Of a stretch of DNA of 64,000 nt, positions 41,005 through 49,997 are shown in pieces. The notes under the pieces were generated by a model. That model saw nothing but the letters and a program-made list of their open reading frames with translations, was not told the origin of the DNA and ran no database searches. The position numbers and the translations under genes were made by a program. Each line of letters opens with the position of its first letter. Positions within the stretch are counted from its first letter, which is position 1. Where the stretch lies: positions 4,914,501-4,978,500 of the forward strand of contig QLII01000001.1 of the NCBI GenBank assembly GCA_003259005.1, written 5' to 3'. The stretch is from Spirosoma telluris. Lineage in GTDB: Bacteria > Bacteroidota > Bacteroidia > Cytophagales > Spirosomataceae.

Positions 41005-42201
41005 TTACATAGAACCTAACTCCCTCACAGCCAGCCAGCTCATTAACCCTGCACCTGTTTCCAGAGCCGACTCATCAATATCGAACGTTGGCGTGTGAAC
41101 ACCCGATACAATTCCGCGCTCTTCGTTGCGGGTTCCTAGTCTGTAAAAGCACGAATCGACCACCTGCGAGTAGAACGCAAAATCTTCGCCCGCCATCCAC
41201 AAGTCAAGGTCAACTACGTTTTCGGCACCCATATACTCAACGGCCTGCGCCCGCACACGTCGGGTCAGTTCGGGGTGGTTTTTCAGGTAGGGGTAGCCGT
41301 GAACAATCGTGAACTCACAGGAACCGCCCATGGCTTCGGCAATACCTTCGGCTAGTTTAACCATGCGTTTCTTCCCCTCTGCGCGCCATTCTTCATTCAT
41401 ACATCGAAACGTACCCTGAATGGTCACTTCGTTTGGAATAACGTTGGTAACCCCATCGGCAATGAACCGGCCAAACGATAATACTGACGGGCTCGCCGGA
41501 GGACGATTACGGCTGATGACCTGCTGAAGGGCCACAATAATGTGCGAAGCAATCAGAACGGGGTCAATGAGATTATCAGGCATGGCTGCGTGCCCGCCTT
41601 TACCCCGCACGGTCAGGTAAAGTTCATCGGTACTGGCCATGTACATACCTTCGCGAAAGCCAATTTTACCAACCGGAATATTGGGGGCTACGTGTTGTCC
41701 AATCATGCTGGCCGGCGTCGGATTTTCCAGAACGCCTTCCTTAATCATGAGCGAAGCACCACCAGGGGCTTTTTCTTCGCCGGGTTGAAATACCAGCTTT
41801 ACAGTCCCGTCGAACTGGTCGCGCAGAACGTGCAGAATACGAGCAACACCCAGCAGACTGGCGGTATGCACATCGTGACCACAGGCGTGCATGACTCCAT
41901 CCACAGTCGATTTGTAGGGCACATCGTTAGCTTCATGAATTGGCAAAGCATCCATATCAGCTCGTAACGCAACTACTCGGGAGCCAGCAGCATGACTGTT
42001 TCGTCCTTCAATAATGGCTACCAATCCCGTATCGGCCACACCTTCCTGCGGAGTTATGCCAATGGCTTTGAGTTGATCGGCAACAAAGCGAGCCGTATTT
42101 CGCTCCTGAAACGAAAGTTCAGGATGAGCATGCAAATGACGGCGGGTCTTAATAAGGTCAGCCGCGTATTGATTAGCGAGCGATTTAATGGAGTCGAGCA
42201 T
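41005..42201 (-). CDS. M20 family amidohydrolase
   Basis: A 398-residue metallohydrolase. Zinc ligands are visible in MHACGHDVHTA (Cys107, His109, His112 region) and the catalytic pair in PGEEKAPGG (Glu142-Glu143), with RRHLHAHPELSFQE at the N-terminus as in IAA-amino acid, hippurate or N-acyl-amino acid hydrolases. The dimerisation domain includes GKGGHAAMPDNLIDPV. It cleaves the amide bond of an N-acylated amino acid in the cytoplasm; the natural substrate is unknown. It is transcribed alone, just after the terminator of the RDD gene. Confidence 0.9.
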   Translation of the reverse strand: MLDSIKSLANQYAADLIKTRRHLHAHPELSFQERNTARFVADQLKAIGITPQEGVADTGLVAIIEGRNSHAAGSRVVALRADMDALPIHEANDVPYKSTVDGVMHACGHDVHTASLLGVARILHVLRDQFDGTVKLVFQPGEEKAPGGASLMIKEGVLENPTPASMIGQHVAPNIPVGKIGFREGMYMASTDELYLTVRGKGGHAAMPDNLIDPVLIASHIIVALQQVISRNRPPASPSVLSFGRFIADGVTNVIPNEVTIQGTFRCMNEEWRAEGKKRMVKLAEGIAEAMGGSCEFTIVHGYPYLKNHPELTRRVRAQAVEYMGAENVVDLDLWMAGEDFAFYSQVVDSCFYRLGTRNEERGIVSGVHTPTFDIDESALETGAGLMSWLAVRELGSM

Positions 42202-42205
42202 ATTT

Positions 42206-42269
42206 GTCTGGGTCAGCCTCTGGCTGGCCCGTTAAATTTATCAAAGGCCAGCCAGAGGCTGACCCGGAC
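42206..42269 (-). terminator. Hairpin, 24-bp arms, between RDD gene and amidohydrolase
   Basis: Arms 42206-42229 and 42246-42269 pair over 24 bases with one mismatch around a 16-base loop. It starts 1 base beyond the RDD stop and ends 4 bases before the amidohydrolase ATG. It therefore both ends the RDD transcript and sits where the amidohydrolase leader would be. Confidence 0.7.
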
Positions 42270-42270
42270 A

Positions 42271-42965
42271 TTACTGTGCCGTTATAAATTGGTAGTCATT
42301 AATAACCGTCAGGAGAAATTCCCGGTTTCCAATATCACTACGAATGCCGGTTACCTCTTTTATTTTTTCGGCAGTACGCATCAAGGCCTGTTCATCCCCA
42401 ATCCGCACCACATTACGCACTACGTTAATATCACGATCGGAAAGCAGCCGAACGTCGGGAAACTGAACGGCATAATTTTCAACGTAGGGACGCATAATCA
42501 CATCGTCCAGCGTCACGGCGGGTTTAAGCCGAACAACAGTTGTACCAGCGGCAATATCGCCCAGGCGTTGCCCCTTACCATTGGCGGCTACGGTAATAAT
42601 GGGAACGATTCCCCCAGAAAGGCAACCGACTCTACCATCCGTAACAGCCAGCGAATGAGGTAAGCGCCAAGGTTTGGCGGGGAGCCATCCAGCATCACCA
42701 CCCGGATTTTCATCGCTATTTTCCCTAAACTACGCCCATTGAGCAGCCATTCGCTTACTAAATCATAGGTAACAACAGGCAAAAGGACCAAAATACTATA
42801 GAAACTGTTGACCCGAAAACCCAATGAACTTGGCAGGGCTAGCGTCAGCATGAGCCAGCCAAAAATGACTACATAATCAATTATTGCCGCCAGAATTCGT
42901 TCGCCAATACTGGCAGGCTCATATTCCAGAAGAACGTTTTGGGAAGTGCGGATAGCAACAGACAT
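42271..42965 (-). CDS. RDD family membrane protein, frame interrupted
   Basis: About 231 residues after repair of the C5 run at 42611-42615; the fragments read 42965-42588 and onward to 42271, joined as VESVAFLGGIVPIITVAANG. The RDD domain starts with PASIGERILAAIIDYVVIFG (R and D of the first helix), has three hydrophobic helices, and GRSLGKIAMKIRVV after the second. A soluble tail of about 80 residues (VTLDDVIMRPYVENYA, IGDEQALMRTAEKIKEVTG) follows. RDD proteins are small membrane proteins, some linked to ion transport. It is divergent from the SpoIIM-like gene with 143 bases between, an arrangement usual for MoxR loci. Confidence 0.75.
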
Positions 42966-43108
42966 TCTGCGTTATTTGTAATCAGTCGTCAAAGATTCGT
43001 TAACAAGCTATTCCTCAAAATTAACACCCTTTCTTTGGTTCTTTATGAACAAATACCCAATTTCATCGCAACAAACCATCTACGAACGAATTATCACCCG
43101 CCACACTC

Positions 43109-44053
43109 ATGCGTGAAGCCCTTTTCGTTAAACGCAACACCGACAAGTGGCGCGATATCGAACAAAATCCAACTAATGATCCCGATGAATTAACGGATCG
43201 CTTCGTAGAATTGACCGATGATCTATCGTATGCCCGAACCTTCTATCCAGATTCAAACGTAACGCGCTACCTCAATGGTTTAACCGGACAAATACACCGG
43301 AATTTGATGCAGAACCGTCGTGACGAGCGTGGGCGATTTATTACATTCTGGCAATACGAATTGCCACTTCTGTTTCAACAGTCGCACCGGATGTTAGCGT
43401 TGTCGGCGGGTATTTTTTTAGTAGCCTGTATTCTCGGCTGGGTCTCTGCGTCTCACGATAACACCTTTGTGAGGCTGATTCTGGGCGACCAATATGTGAA
43501 TATGACGCTCGAAAACATCAAGAAAGGTGACCCACTGGGTGTTTATGACAGCAGCGATCAGGCCAGTATGTTCGTGCAGATTACCCTGAACAACATCTAC
43601 GTGGCTTTCCGAACCTTTGTGTTCGGCCTGTTTGCGTCGTTCGGTACGATGGCGATGCTATTTTATAATGGGGTAATGTTAGGATCGTTTCAGTATTTTT
43701 TCTACGAGCGAGGCCTTTTACTAGACTCTGTTCTAAAAATCTGGATTCATGGCACACTCGAAATTTCGGCCATCGTCATTGCCGGATGCGCAGGCCTGAC
43801 AGTGGGCAATAGTTTGCTCTTTCCGGGAACCTATTCGCGATTGGAGTCTTTTAAAAAAGGCATCAAACAGGGGTTAAAAATTGCCATTGGTCTGGTGCCC
43901 ATTTTCATTACAGCCGGATTTCTGGAAAGCTTCATTACCCGAATGACCCTTCCACCCGTGGTTAGTGGCAGCATTATCCTGCTCTCGGCGGCATTCATTG
44001 GCTGGTACTTTATTTTCTATCCGATTCAACTAAACCGTAAACGTCAACCATGA
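43109..44053 (+). CDS. SpoIIM / DUF95 family membrane protein
   Basis: A 314-residue protein with a soluble N-terminal region (residues 1-90, REALFVKRNTDKWRDIEQN) and about five hydrophobic helices. The stretch NNIYVAFRTFVFGLFASFGT and WIHGTLEISAIVIAGCAGL is the signature of the stage II sporulation protein M family. In non-sporulating bacteria the family is found in MoxR loci and its role is unknown. Its stop overlaps the next gene in an ATGA arrangement. Confidence 0.85.
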   Translation: MREALFVKRNTDKWRDIEQNPTNDPDELTDRFVELTDDLSYARTFYPDSNVTRYLNGLTGQIHRNLMQNRRDERGRFITFWQYELPLLFQQSHRMLALSAGIFLVACILGWVSASHDNTFVRLILGDQYVNMTLENIKKGDPLGVYDSSDQASMFVQITLNNIYVAFRTFVFGLFASFGTMAMLFYNGVMLGSFQYFFYERGLLLDSVLKIWIHGTLEISAIVIAGCAGLTVGNSLLFPGTYSRLESFKKGIKQGLKIAIGLVPIFITAGFLESFITRMTLPPVVSGSIILLSAAFIGWYFIFYPIQLNRKRQP

Positions 44054-44975
44054 TTCAACTCTTTCAGCAACGTGATTTTGGCGATAAAATTAACGTTACG
44101 TTTCAATACATTACGCAGAATTTCAGAAGCCTTAGCCTCGCCCTGCTGTATATTGTAGGGCCAGTAGCTTTGTTGGCAGGCATTGCCTCAGGGGTGTTCC
44201 AGTCGAACATGCTTGACCTGGGAAACAGAGCAAAAAATGGGACTTTGACTCAGATAACCCCTTTGCGGCTTTCTACGCGATGAGCCTAACTTTTTTCTCT
44301 CCAGCCTTCTGGTTCACGATGCTATTCACGCTACTGGCTATTCTGGTGGTCAGCCTGGTTGCCTATGCGCACATGAAGGTGTATGCCCGCAAAACGGGCC
44401 AGAACGCCCTAAGTCCATCAGGGCCGGTTGACATTAGCGTTTCGGAAGTTTGGGAAGAAATGCAGCCTCTGATTGGCCGCAGCATCGTTATCACTGTGTT
44501 GGGTTCCATCATTACGTTTGCAGCTGCTCTGTTTTTTGTCATTCCCGGTATTTATGTAGGTATTGTGCTTTCGTTGGCGTTGGCTGTCACAACCTTTGAA
44601 GGAACCGATTTTGGTCAGACCTGGAACCGCTGTTTTGTACTTATTCGGGATAAATGGTGGTCAACCTTTGGGATAATCTTCGTTATGAGTATTATTTCAG
44701 GGGTTGTTGGCTTAATCTTCACGCTCCCCGCGGGCATACTTAGCTTCTTGATTACGGCCAAACTGCTGCCCGATATGTCAGGTTTCTGGCTTATTCTAGG
44801 CAATGTGGTTGCCACCGTTGGCAGTACCCTCCTGCGGGCCTTAATCTACATAGGCCTTGGTTTTCAATACACGAATTTGGTGGAGCGGCAGGAAGGCCGG
44901 GGACTACAATCAGCTATTGACTCTATTGGTACGAGTCCAACCCAACCCCGTGCATCGGATGAAGGAACATTTTGA
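44050..44975 (+). CDS. Membrane protein of the MoxR locus, frame interrupted
   Basis: About 308 residues; the frame starting at 44050 stops at 44283, but one more base in the GGG run at 44239-44241 joins it to the frame ending at 44975 as AKNGDFDSDNPFAAFYAMSL. The first helix follows FQYITQNFRSLSLALLYI, and five or six further hydrophobic helices are seen. The family, common beside SpoIIM-like genes in Bacteroidota, has no named function. It begins inside the stop of the SpoIIM-like gene and ends 17 bases inside the DUF4129 gene. Confidence 0.7.
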
Positions 44976-45723
44976 TTTCCTGGCGGCAGCACGTCGACTC
45001 TTCTTTTTATGGGGGTGGCTTTTGGGAGTAATGACTACTGCATCAGTAGCTTTTTCTCAACCGAAAACGACAACTCCCACGGTTATTATCCGTGACGACC
45101 GGGCACCTATACACATACGTTACCCTGCTCCCGACCACCTGCGTGATCTCCAAACGGATCATGATTATCAATATGGTCGCGACACACCGCCACCCGAAAA
45201 TCCGATAGCTCGTTTTTTTCAGTGGCTGTTTCGCAAATTCGGGGAATTCCTGCGTAGCGATGCGTATCAGAATGTCTGGCAATACGTCATACTGGCCGCC
45301 GTTGCCGGGCTAGTGATTTACCTGCTTATGAAGGCTGAAGTTATGGGATTCCTGTTTCCGAAACGGGCTCAAGCCAGCAGGCTTGATTATGAAAATCTGG
45401 CCGAAAATATTCACGAAATTGATTTCGATACAGCTGTTGAGCAGGCGGTTACCGAGCGAAATTTCCGGCTGGCCACTCGTCTGCTTTATTTGCAAACCCT
45501 CAAACGCCTGACCGACGCAGGCCGGATTATCTACAAGCCCGACAAGACGAATCGGCAGTATGTATACGAGCTGATTAATTCGCCCCTACAAGCTGATTTT
45601 GAGATGCTGACTCGCCAATTTGAATTTGTCTGGTATGGCGATTTTCCGGTCGACGAAGCCCGCTTTGGGCAGCTTAGACAACAATTCCGTCAGTTTATGA
45701 ATCCGGTCGCCTATCAACCTTAA
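44959..45723 (+). CDS. DUF4129 domain-containing protein
   Basis: About 254 residues from the ATG at 44959, which precedes a signal-anchor-like helix (LFFLWGWLLGVMTTASVAFS). A second helix lies near residue 115 (YVILAAVAGLVIYLLM), and the C-terminal cytoplasmic part has the DUF4129 pattern AVEQAVTERNFRLATRLLYL and TNRQYVYELI, with YGDFPVDEARF. DUF4129 resembles the C-terminal part of transglutaminase-like membrane proteins and recurs in MoxR loci. Longer frames extending upstream into the preceding gene are not favoured. Confidence 0.8.
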   Translation: MKEHFDFLAAARRLFFLWGWLLGVMTTASVAFSQPKTTTPTVIIRDDRAPIHIRYPAPDHLRDLQTDHDYQYGRDTPPPENPIARFFQWLFRKFGEFLRSDAYQNVWQYVILAAVAGLVIYLLMKAEVMGFLFPKRAQASRLDYENLAENIHEIDFDTAVEQAVTERNFRLATRLLYLQTLKRLTDAGRIIYKPDKTNRQYVYELINSPLQADFEMLTRQFEFVWYGDFPVDEARFGQLRQQFRQFMNPVAYQP

Positions 45724-45737
45724 CCCGAAAATTCGCT

Positions 45738-46925
45738 TTGCCGAAACCGAATAAATACCTCCTTATTCTGATCGCTACGGTCATGGCCTACATGCTCTTT
45801 GAGTATTACCGCCCGAAGCCGATCGACTGGAAGTCAACGACGTACCAAAACGACGATAAAATCCCGTTTGGGACGCAAGCGTTGTTTGAGTTATTGCCCG
45901 ATGCGATGCCGCAGTCGGTGGTGAAGATGATTCGTCTGCCTATTTATAATTTCCTGGGCGAGACAAAACTGCCAGCACTCAGCAATTACATGTTTATCAA
46001 TGAGGATTTTAAGGCTGATAGTATTGAACAAGGTCAACTCCTGGCATATGTTAAGCGGGGCAATACGGTATTCATTTCTGCCTACAATCTACCCGATTCG
46101 CTTTGCACTAAATTAGGGTTTAAGGCAGCAGTAAAACCTAACAACAAAGCCGATACAACCCTACTCCAGAACTTCGTTAATCCACAGTTGCGTAAAGTCA
46201 AAGGTTATAATTTCTTCCACGACGACGGGCGTAATTTTCTGACGATCAAAAAACCTCAGAACATTACTGTACTGGGTCGTAACGCTCGCAAAGAACCCAT
46301 TTTCATTCGTGTACAGTATGGAAAAGGCCAGTTTTTTATCCAGAACCTGCCAGTGGCCTTCACAAACTATTACGTGCTGGATACCAAGACATCAGACTAT
46401 GCATTCAAAGCGCTATCTTATTTACCCAACCGACCTACCTATTGGGATGAATACCAGAAGCAGGGGCGATTTGACGAAGACCAGCAGTCCATTTTTCGCT
46501 ACGTCCGTGCACAACCTGCCCTGAACTGGGCTTATTACCTGATCGTATTCGGCTTGATTTTCTACGCTATTTTCGCAGGTAAACGTACCCAGCGGATTAT
46601 TCCCGTCGTTGAACCACCGAAGAATACCTCGCTGGATTTTGTAAAAACGGTTGGACGAATGTATTTTCAACGGAGTGACCATGACAATCTCGCCCGCAAG
46701 AAAATCCAGTACTTCCTGGCCGACCTACGCGAAAGCTATGGCCTGAACACGACTGTTTTAGACAAAGAATTTACAGAGACGTTAGCTCGAAAAAGTGGTG
46801 CATCGCTGGACGAAACCTCGGACCTGGTACGACTTCTGCGCGACGCCCAACGAAGCATTTCCTTATCTGAATTTGATTTATTGACGCTCAATCGGGCAAT
46901 GGAAAAATTTAAACAAACTATCTAA
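45738..46925 (+). CDS. DUF4350 domain-containing protein
   Basis: A 395-residue protein with an N-terminal helix (YLLILIATVMAYMLF), a DUF4350 domain with GTQALFELLPDAM and RGNTVFISAYNLPDSLC, a second helix near residue 260 (WAYYLIVFGLIFYAIFAG) and a cytoplasmic C-terminal region (TVGRMYFQRSDHDNLARKKI). The start is TTG, 14 bases after the DUF4129 stop; no ATG precedes the helix. DUF4350 is related to a GldG-like / type 1 glutamine amidotransferase-like fold. It belongs to the MoxR locus. Confidence 0.8.
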   Translation: MPKPNKYLLILIATVMAYMLFEYYRPKPIDWKSTTYQNDDKIPFGTQALFELLPDAMPQSVVKMIRLPIYNFLGETKLPALSNYMFINEDFKADSIEQGQLLAYVKRGNTVFISAYNLPDSLCTKLGFKAAVKPNNKADTTLLQNFVNPQLRKVKGYNFFHDDGRNFLTIKKPQNITVLGRNARKEPIFIRVQYGKGQFFIQNLPVAFTNYYVLDTKTSDYAFKALSYLPNRPTYWDEYQKQGRFDEDQQSIFRYVRAQPALNWAYYLIVFGLIFYAIFAGKRTQRIIPVVEPPKNTSLDFVKTVGRMYFQRSDHDNLARKKIQYFLADLRESYGLNTTVLDKEFTETLARKSGASLDETSDLVRLLRDAQRSISLSEFDLLTLNRAMEKFKQTI

Positions 46926-47026
46926 ACCGGGATTTTTTTGATTTTATTGACTAACCATAAGTATACTTCCAGAAGAAGTGACAAACAAAATCATAATCGG
47001 CCAGTAAAATCAAAAAAATCCCGGTT
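46925..47026. repeat. Wide inverted repeat, 22-bp arms
   Basis: Arms 46925-46946 and 47005-47026 are perfectly complementary over 22 bases but separated by 58 bases. The left arm starts at the last base of the DUF4350 stop codon, and the right arm ends 12 bases before the moxR ATG. It would fold the whole intercistronic region into one hairpin and could cut transcription or control moxR translation. Confidence 0.6.
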
Positions 47027-47038
47027 CAGAACTATTTT

Positions 47039-48013
47039 ATGGATTCATTCGAAACTCGTTTAGACCTTACGTCCCTCACCGCTTCGGTTGAGGCTATCCG
47101 CACTGAAGTTGGTAAAGTCATCATCGGGCAGCACCAAACTGTTGATTTGCTGTTAACGGCCTTACTCGCTGATGGCCATGTACTTATTGAAGGGGTACCG
47201 GGTGTAGCCAAGACGCTAACCGCAAAACTGCTGGCAAAAACCATGTCGGTTGGCTTTAGTCGAATTCAGTTCACCCCTGACCTGATGCCCTCCGACGTTT
47301 TGGGTACTTCTGTTTTCATGCCCAAAACGGGCGATTTCTCCTTTCGGCAGGGGCCTATTTTTTCTAACCTTGTTCTGATTGATGAGATTAACCGCGCCCC
47401 GGCCAAAACGCAGGCAGCTTTGTTTGAGGTTATGGAGGAACGGCAGGTCACGAATGATGGCACAACCTACCCACTCGATGAACCATTCATGGTACTGGCC
47501 ACCCAGAACCCTATTGAGCAGGAAGGTACCTATCGGTTACCCGAAGCCCAATTAGACCGTTTTCTGTTTAAAGTCGTAGTGGGTTATCCAACCGCCACTG
47601 AAGAAGTTGACATTCTGCGAGGTCATCACCAACGCCGGAATTTGGCCGACGCCCTCGAAGCAGTCAGCGCTGTTCTGACAGCCGACCAATTGGCAACATT
47701 ACGTGGGCAAGTGCATCAGGTGCATGTAGAAGACAAACTATTCGATTACATCGCTCAGATTGTGCAGGCCACTCGTGCCAACAAGTCACTGTACCTGGGG
47801 GCATCACCCCGTGCATCGGTAGCCTTGCTGAACAGTGCCAAAGCTCTGGCTACACTGCGGGGACGTGATTTCATCACGCCCGAAGATGTACAGGAACTGG
47901 CTGCCCCCGTATTGCGCCACCGTGTCTTATTAACCCCTGAACGTGAAATGGAGGGAGGAACTGCCGATGAAGTTGTGGCACAACTCGTGCAAAAAATCGA
48001 AGTACCGCGATAA
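47039..48013 (+). CDS. MoxR family AAA+ ATPase
   Basis: A 324-residue AAA+ protein. Walker A is GVPGVAKT (residues 52-59), Walker B is LVLIDEINRAPAKTQAALFEVMEE, sensor 1 is ATQNPIEQEGTYRLPEAQLDRF, and the C-terminal lid contains GASPRASVALLNSAKALA. MoxR proteins are thought to act as chaperones that insert metals or assemble complexes, usually with a von Willebrand or DUF58 partner; here the DUF58 protein is encoded 2 kb downstream. It probably works at the inner membrane face with the other products of this locus. Confidence 0.93.
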   Translation: MDSFETRLDLTSLTASVEAIRTEVGKVIIGQHQTVDLLLTALLADGHVLIEGVPGVAKTLTAKLLAKTMSVGFSRIQFTPDLMPSDVLGTSVFMPKTGDFSFRQGPIFSNLVLIDEINRAPAKTQAALFEVMEERQVTNDGTTYPLDEPFMVLATQNPIEQEGTYRLPEAQLDRFLFKVVVGYPTATEEVDILRGHHQRRNLADALEAVSAVLTADQLATLRGQVHQVHVEDKLFDYIAQIVQATRANKSLYLGASPRASVALLNSAKALATLRGRDFITPEDVQELAAPVLRHRVLLTPEREMEGGTADEVVAQLVQKIEVPR

Positions 48014-48019
48014 GAAGGC

Positions 48020-48144
48020 ATAATGGAGAATGTAAAATGAATAACGGGAAGCATTGCATCAGGCTATTTCACTTAGTAGCCATCCGGTATAGCCGTCAAG
48101 CTACTTTTTTCATTTTTCATTTTTCATTTTTCATTACCCATTAT
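48020..48144. repeat. Imperfect long inverted repeat overlapping a gene start
   Basis: A left arm of about 25 bases (near 48020-48044, with AATG words) pairs imperfectly with a right arm near 48120-48144 made of (CATTTTT)n and CCATTAT. The right side contains three consecutive 7-base CATTTTT copies. It overlaps the start codon and signal-peptide codons of the next gene. Boundaries are approximate. Confidence 0.45.
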
Positions 48145-49182
48145 TCATTCACTTTTGCCCAAACGCCTACTCGTGAACAGCTAGTTGGCACCTGGATCGG
48201 CGTGCATACAGAATGGGACCTTGACTTCGCCTGTGCGTTACCCATTTACATTCAGTTAGATGCGGATAGCACCTATCACCTCGGCATGGTCGATGGATCG
48301 GCTAGCAAGCTAACCTCGACCTGGTCTATTCTCGGCGAGTCAGTGCGTTTAGATACCATTCATTTCGCTCCTCGGTTGGTTAGTTTGCAGAATGAGTTAC
48401 TACGAATCGGCACAAACTACCCAATGGTTTTTCGACGATTTAACGATATTCCGCTCGATTCGGCAACTGTATATGAGCAACTGAACGGTCGTATCTGGCA
48501 ATCTGATAGCCTGACCATTTCGCTCTTCGCCAATGGTCAGGCGAGTTTAGAAAATACATTAGCTAAACAGCGAACGGCTCACTTCTGGCAACTGGCTCAG
48601 TTTAGTAAATCTATATTTCTGATCATTCGGGGCAATCAACACAATCGGGATAGTGGCTATAAAGCGCTATGGCAAATTAATAGTGTATCCTCCAAACAGC
48701 TACAGGCTATTGGCTGGAATGGCTGTAAAATAGCCGCTGAACCGTTTCGGTTAGTCCGTAATTTATCGCCGGGTGATTCATGCCGACCTAGTGGTTTCCA
48801 GACCTGCGATAATTGCTTTCGCCAACTATGGGCTGAATCTACGCTCACTCGTGGCCAGAAACGGTATGATATTGTTCAGCTATTCACTAAGTACTATCAG
48901 CCTGTTAACCAGACCGGAGAGTCGGGCCTGGTTCGAATCCAGTTTGTTGTCAACTGTGAAGGCGAACGAGGCCTAGTTGAAATAAATGGCTTCGACGAGG
49001 ATTATTGCCCAAGGCAGTTTGATCCCAGAATCACGAACCAATTATCGACCATCTGTAGCGAACATATAGCGACCGATCAGTCAATTCGTCAATCAGACTC
49101 GGCGAGTGGCTTATTCCGGGATATTTCTATTTCGCTTGCGTTTCGGCTTAAGGATGGGCGTATAACGGAGATATTGCCATGA
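48037..49182 (+). CDS. Unknown secreted protein of the MoxR locus
   Basis: A 381-residue protein I do not recognise. It has a signal-peptide-like stretch (FFIFHFSFFITHYSFTFAQ, about residues 24-42) after an unusually long basic lead. The mature protein begins REQLVGTWIGVHTEWDLDFA, with a lipocalin-like GTW motif, and has a repeat of that kind near residue 150. The C-terminal part (GLVRIQFVVNCEGERGLVEI, about 290-310) resembles a TonB-C-like strand-helix fold. These similarities are weak and only suggest a beta-barrel-like small-molecule binder. The gene overlaps the next by 4 bases and lies inside the MoxR locus. Confidence 0.6.
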   Translation: MNNGKHCIRLFHLVAIRYSRQATFFIFHFSFFITHYSFTFAQTPTREQLVGTWIGVHTEWDLDFACALPIYIQLDADSTYHLGMVDGSASKLTSTWSILGESVRLDTIHFAPRLVSLQNELLRIGTNYPMVFRRFNDIPLDSATVYEQLNGRIWQSDSLTISLFANGQASLENTLAKQRTAHFWQLAQFSKSIFLIIRGNQHNRDSGYKALWQINSVSSKQLQAIGWNGCKIAAEPFRLVRNLSPGDSCRPSGFQTCDNCFRQLWAESTLTRGQKRYDIVQLFTKYYQPVNQTGESGLVRIQFVVNCEGERGLVEINGFDEDYCPRQFDPRITNQLSTICSEHIATDQSIRQSDSASGLFRDISISLAFRLKDGRITEILP

Positions 49183-49997
49183 AGCGATTCAGCTTTTTCT
49201 GTTTTCTAGTACCTCTATCTGTATTCGCTCAGGATAGTGAACGCATCCTGAAATCCTGCGCTTCGCTGCTGGCTGTGAATCGGTCGGTACAAACACGATT
49301 CTTTTTTGGGGAAAAACGAGAGAAGTTCCGTTCAGATACTCTTTCGGCCAATCCTCAGAATGTTCGTTACAGAGCGTTTAATTACGTTTGGGCAAAAGAA
49401 TACGAGCAGGCGGCCATATGGCTGGAGAAAACGACAACCCTTTCTCCGAAAGAACACGGCATTGCTGGCGAGTTTTATTTGGCTCAATTTCGGGACTATC
49501 CCCGTGCGCTGACTCATTTCAATGCATACGATGCCCTTACACCCAGCTTTGATGACATCGTTGGCTACAATCCGGTGAGTTATATGCGCGGATTAACCTA
49601 CCGAAGTATGGGCGACCATGAGAAAGCAATTGACCAATTTTCGGTAGCAATCGACCCGCTAGCCGCTAAACATGGGGCAGAGTGGGTGAACTATCGGCAC
49701 TTTGTGAGTCGGGCAGTTAGTTATATTGCGACTAAGCAACCCGAAAAAGCGTTGGTAGATCTTGAAAAGGCGGCTAAAAATTTCAATCGCTCTGCCCTTG
49801 TACAGTACCATCGAGGACGAGCCTTACTCATATTGAATCGTATAGCCGAAGCCCGAACAGCCTTTCAGGATGCCTCGTTTTTCTTCAAAGCCCTACGAGC
49901 CGAACGGACGGGCGACTATCAGGAAGATGATTTTAATCCCGTCTATGAACTGGAGATTGATGAGACACTCGCACACTTAAAAACCTTAAATCGTTGA
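49179..49997 (+). CDS. Secreted TPR-repeat protein
   Basis: A 272-residue protein with a signal peptide (MKRFSFFCFLVPLSVFAQ) and at least four TPR-like helical pairs, for example NYVWAKEYEQAAIWLEKTTT, FRDYPRALTHFNAYDALTP, GDHEKAIDQFSVAIDPLA and QPEKALVDLEKAAKNF. TPRs mediate protein binding, so this is probably a periplasmic scaffold. It overlaps both neighbours (ATGA upstream, TTGA downstream), so the three are made from one message. Confidence 0.75.
   Translation: MKRFSFFCFLVPLSVFAQDSERILKSCASLLAVNRSVQTRFFFGEKREKFRSDTLSANPQNVRYRAFNYVWAKEYEQAAIWLEKTTTLSPKEHGIAGEFYLAQFRDYPRALTHFNAYDALTPSFDDIVGYNPVSYMRGLTYRSMGDHEKAIDQFSVAIDPLAAKHGAEWVNYRHFVSRAVSYIATKQPEKALVDLEKAAKNFNRSALVQYHRGRALLILNRIAEARTAFQDASFFFKALRAERTGDYQEDDFNPVYELEIDETLAHLKTLNR

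Noticed and set aside
31081..48150. CRISPR array, because of several repeats
   Set aside because: No run of equal-length repeats with unique spacers of constant length occurs anywhere; the repeats are inverted pairs or protein-coding periodicities.
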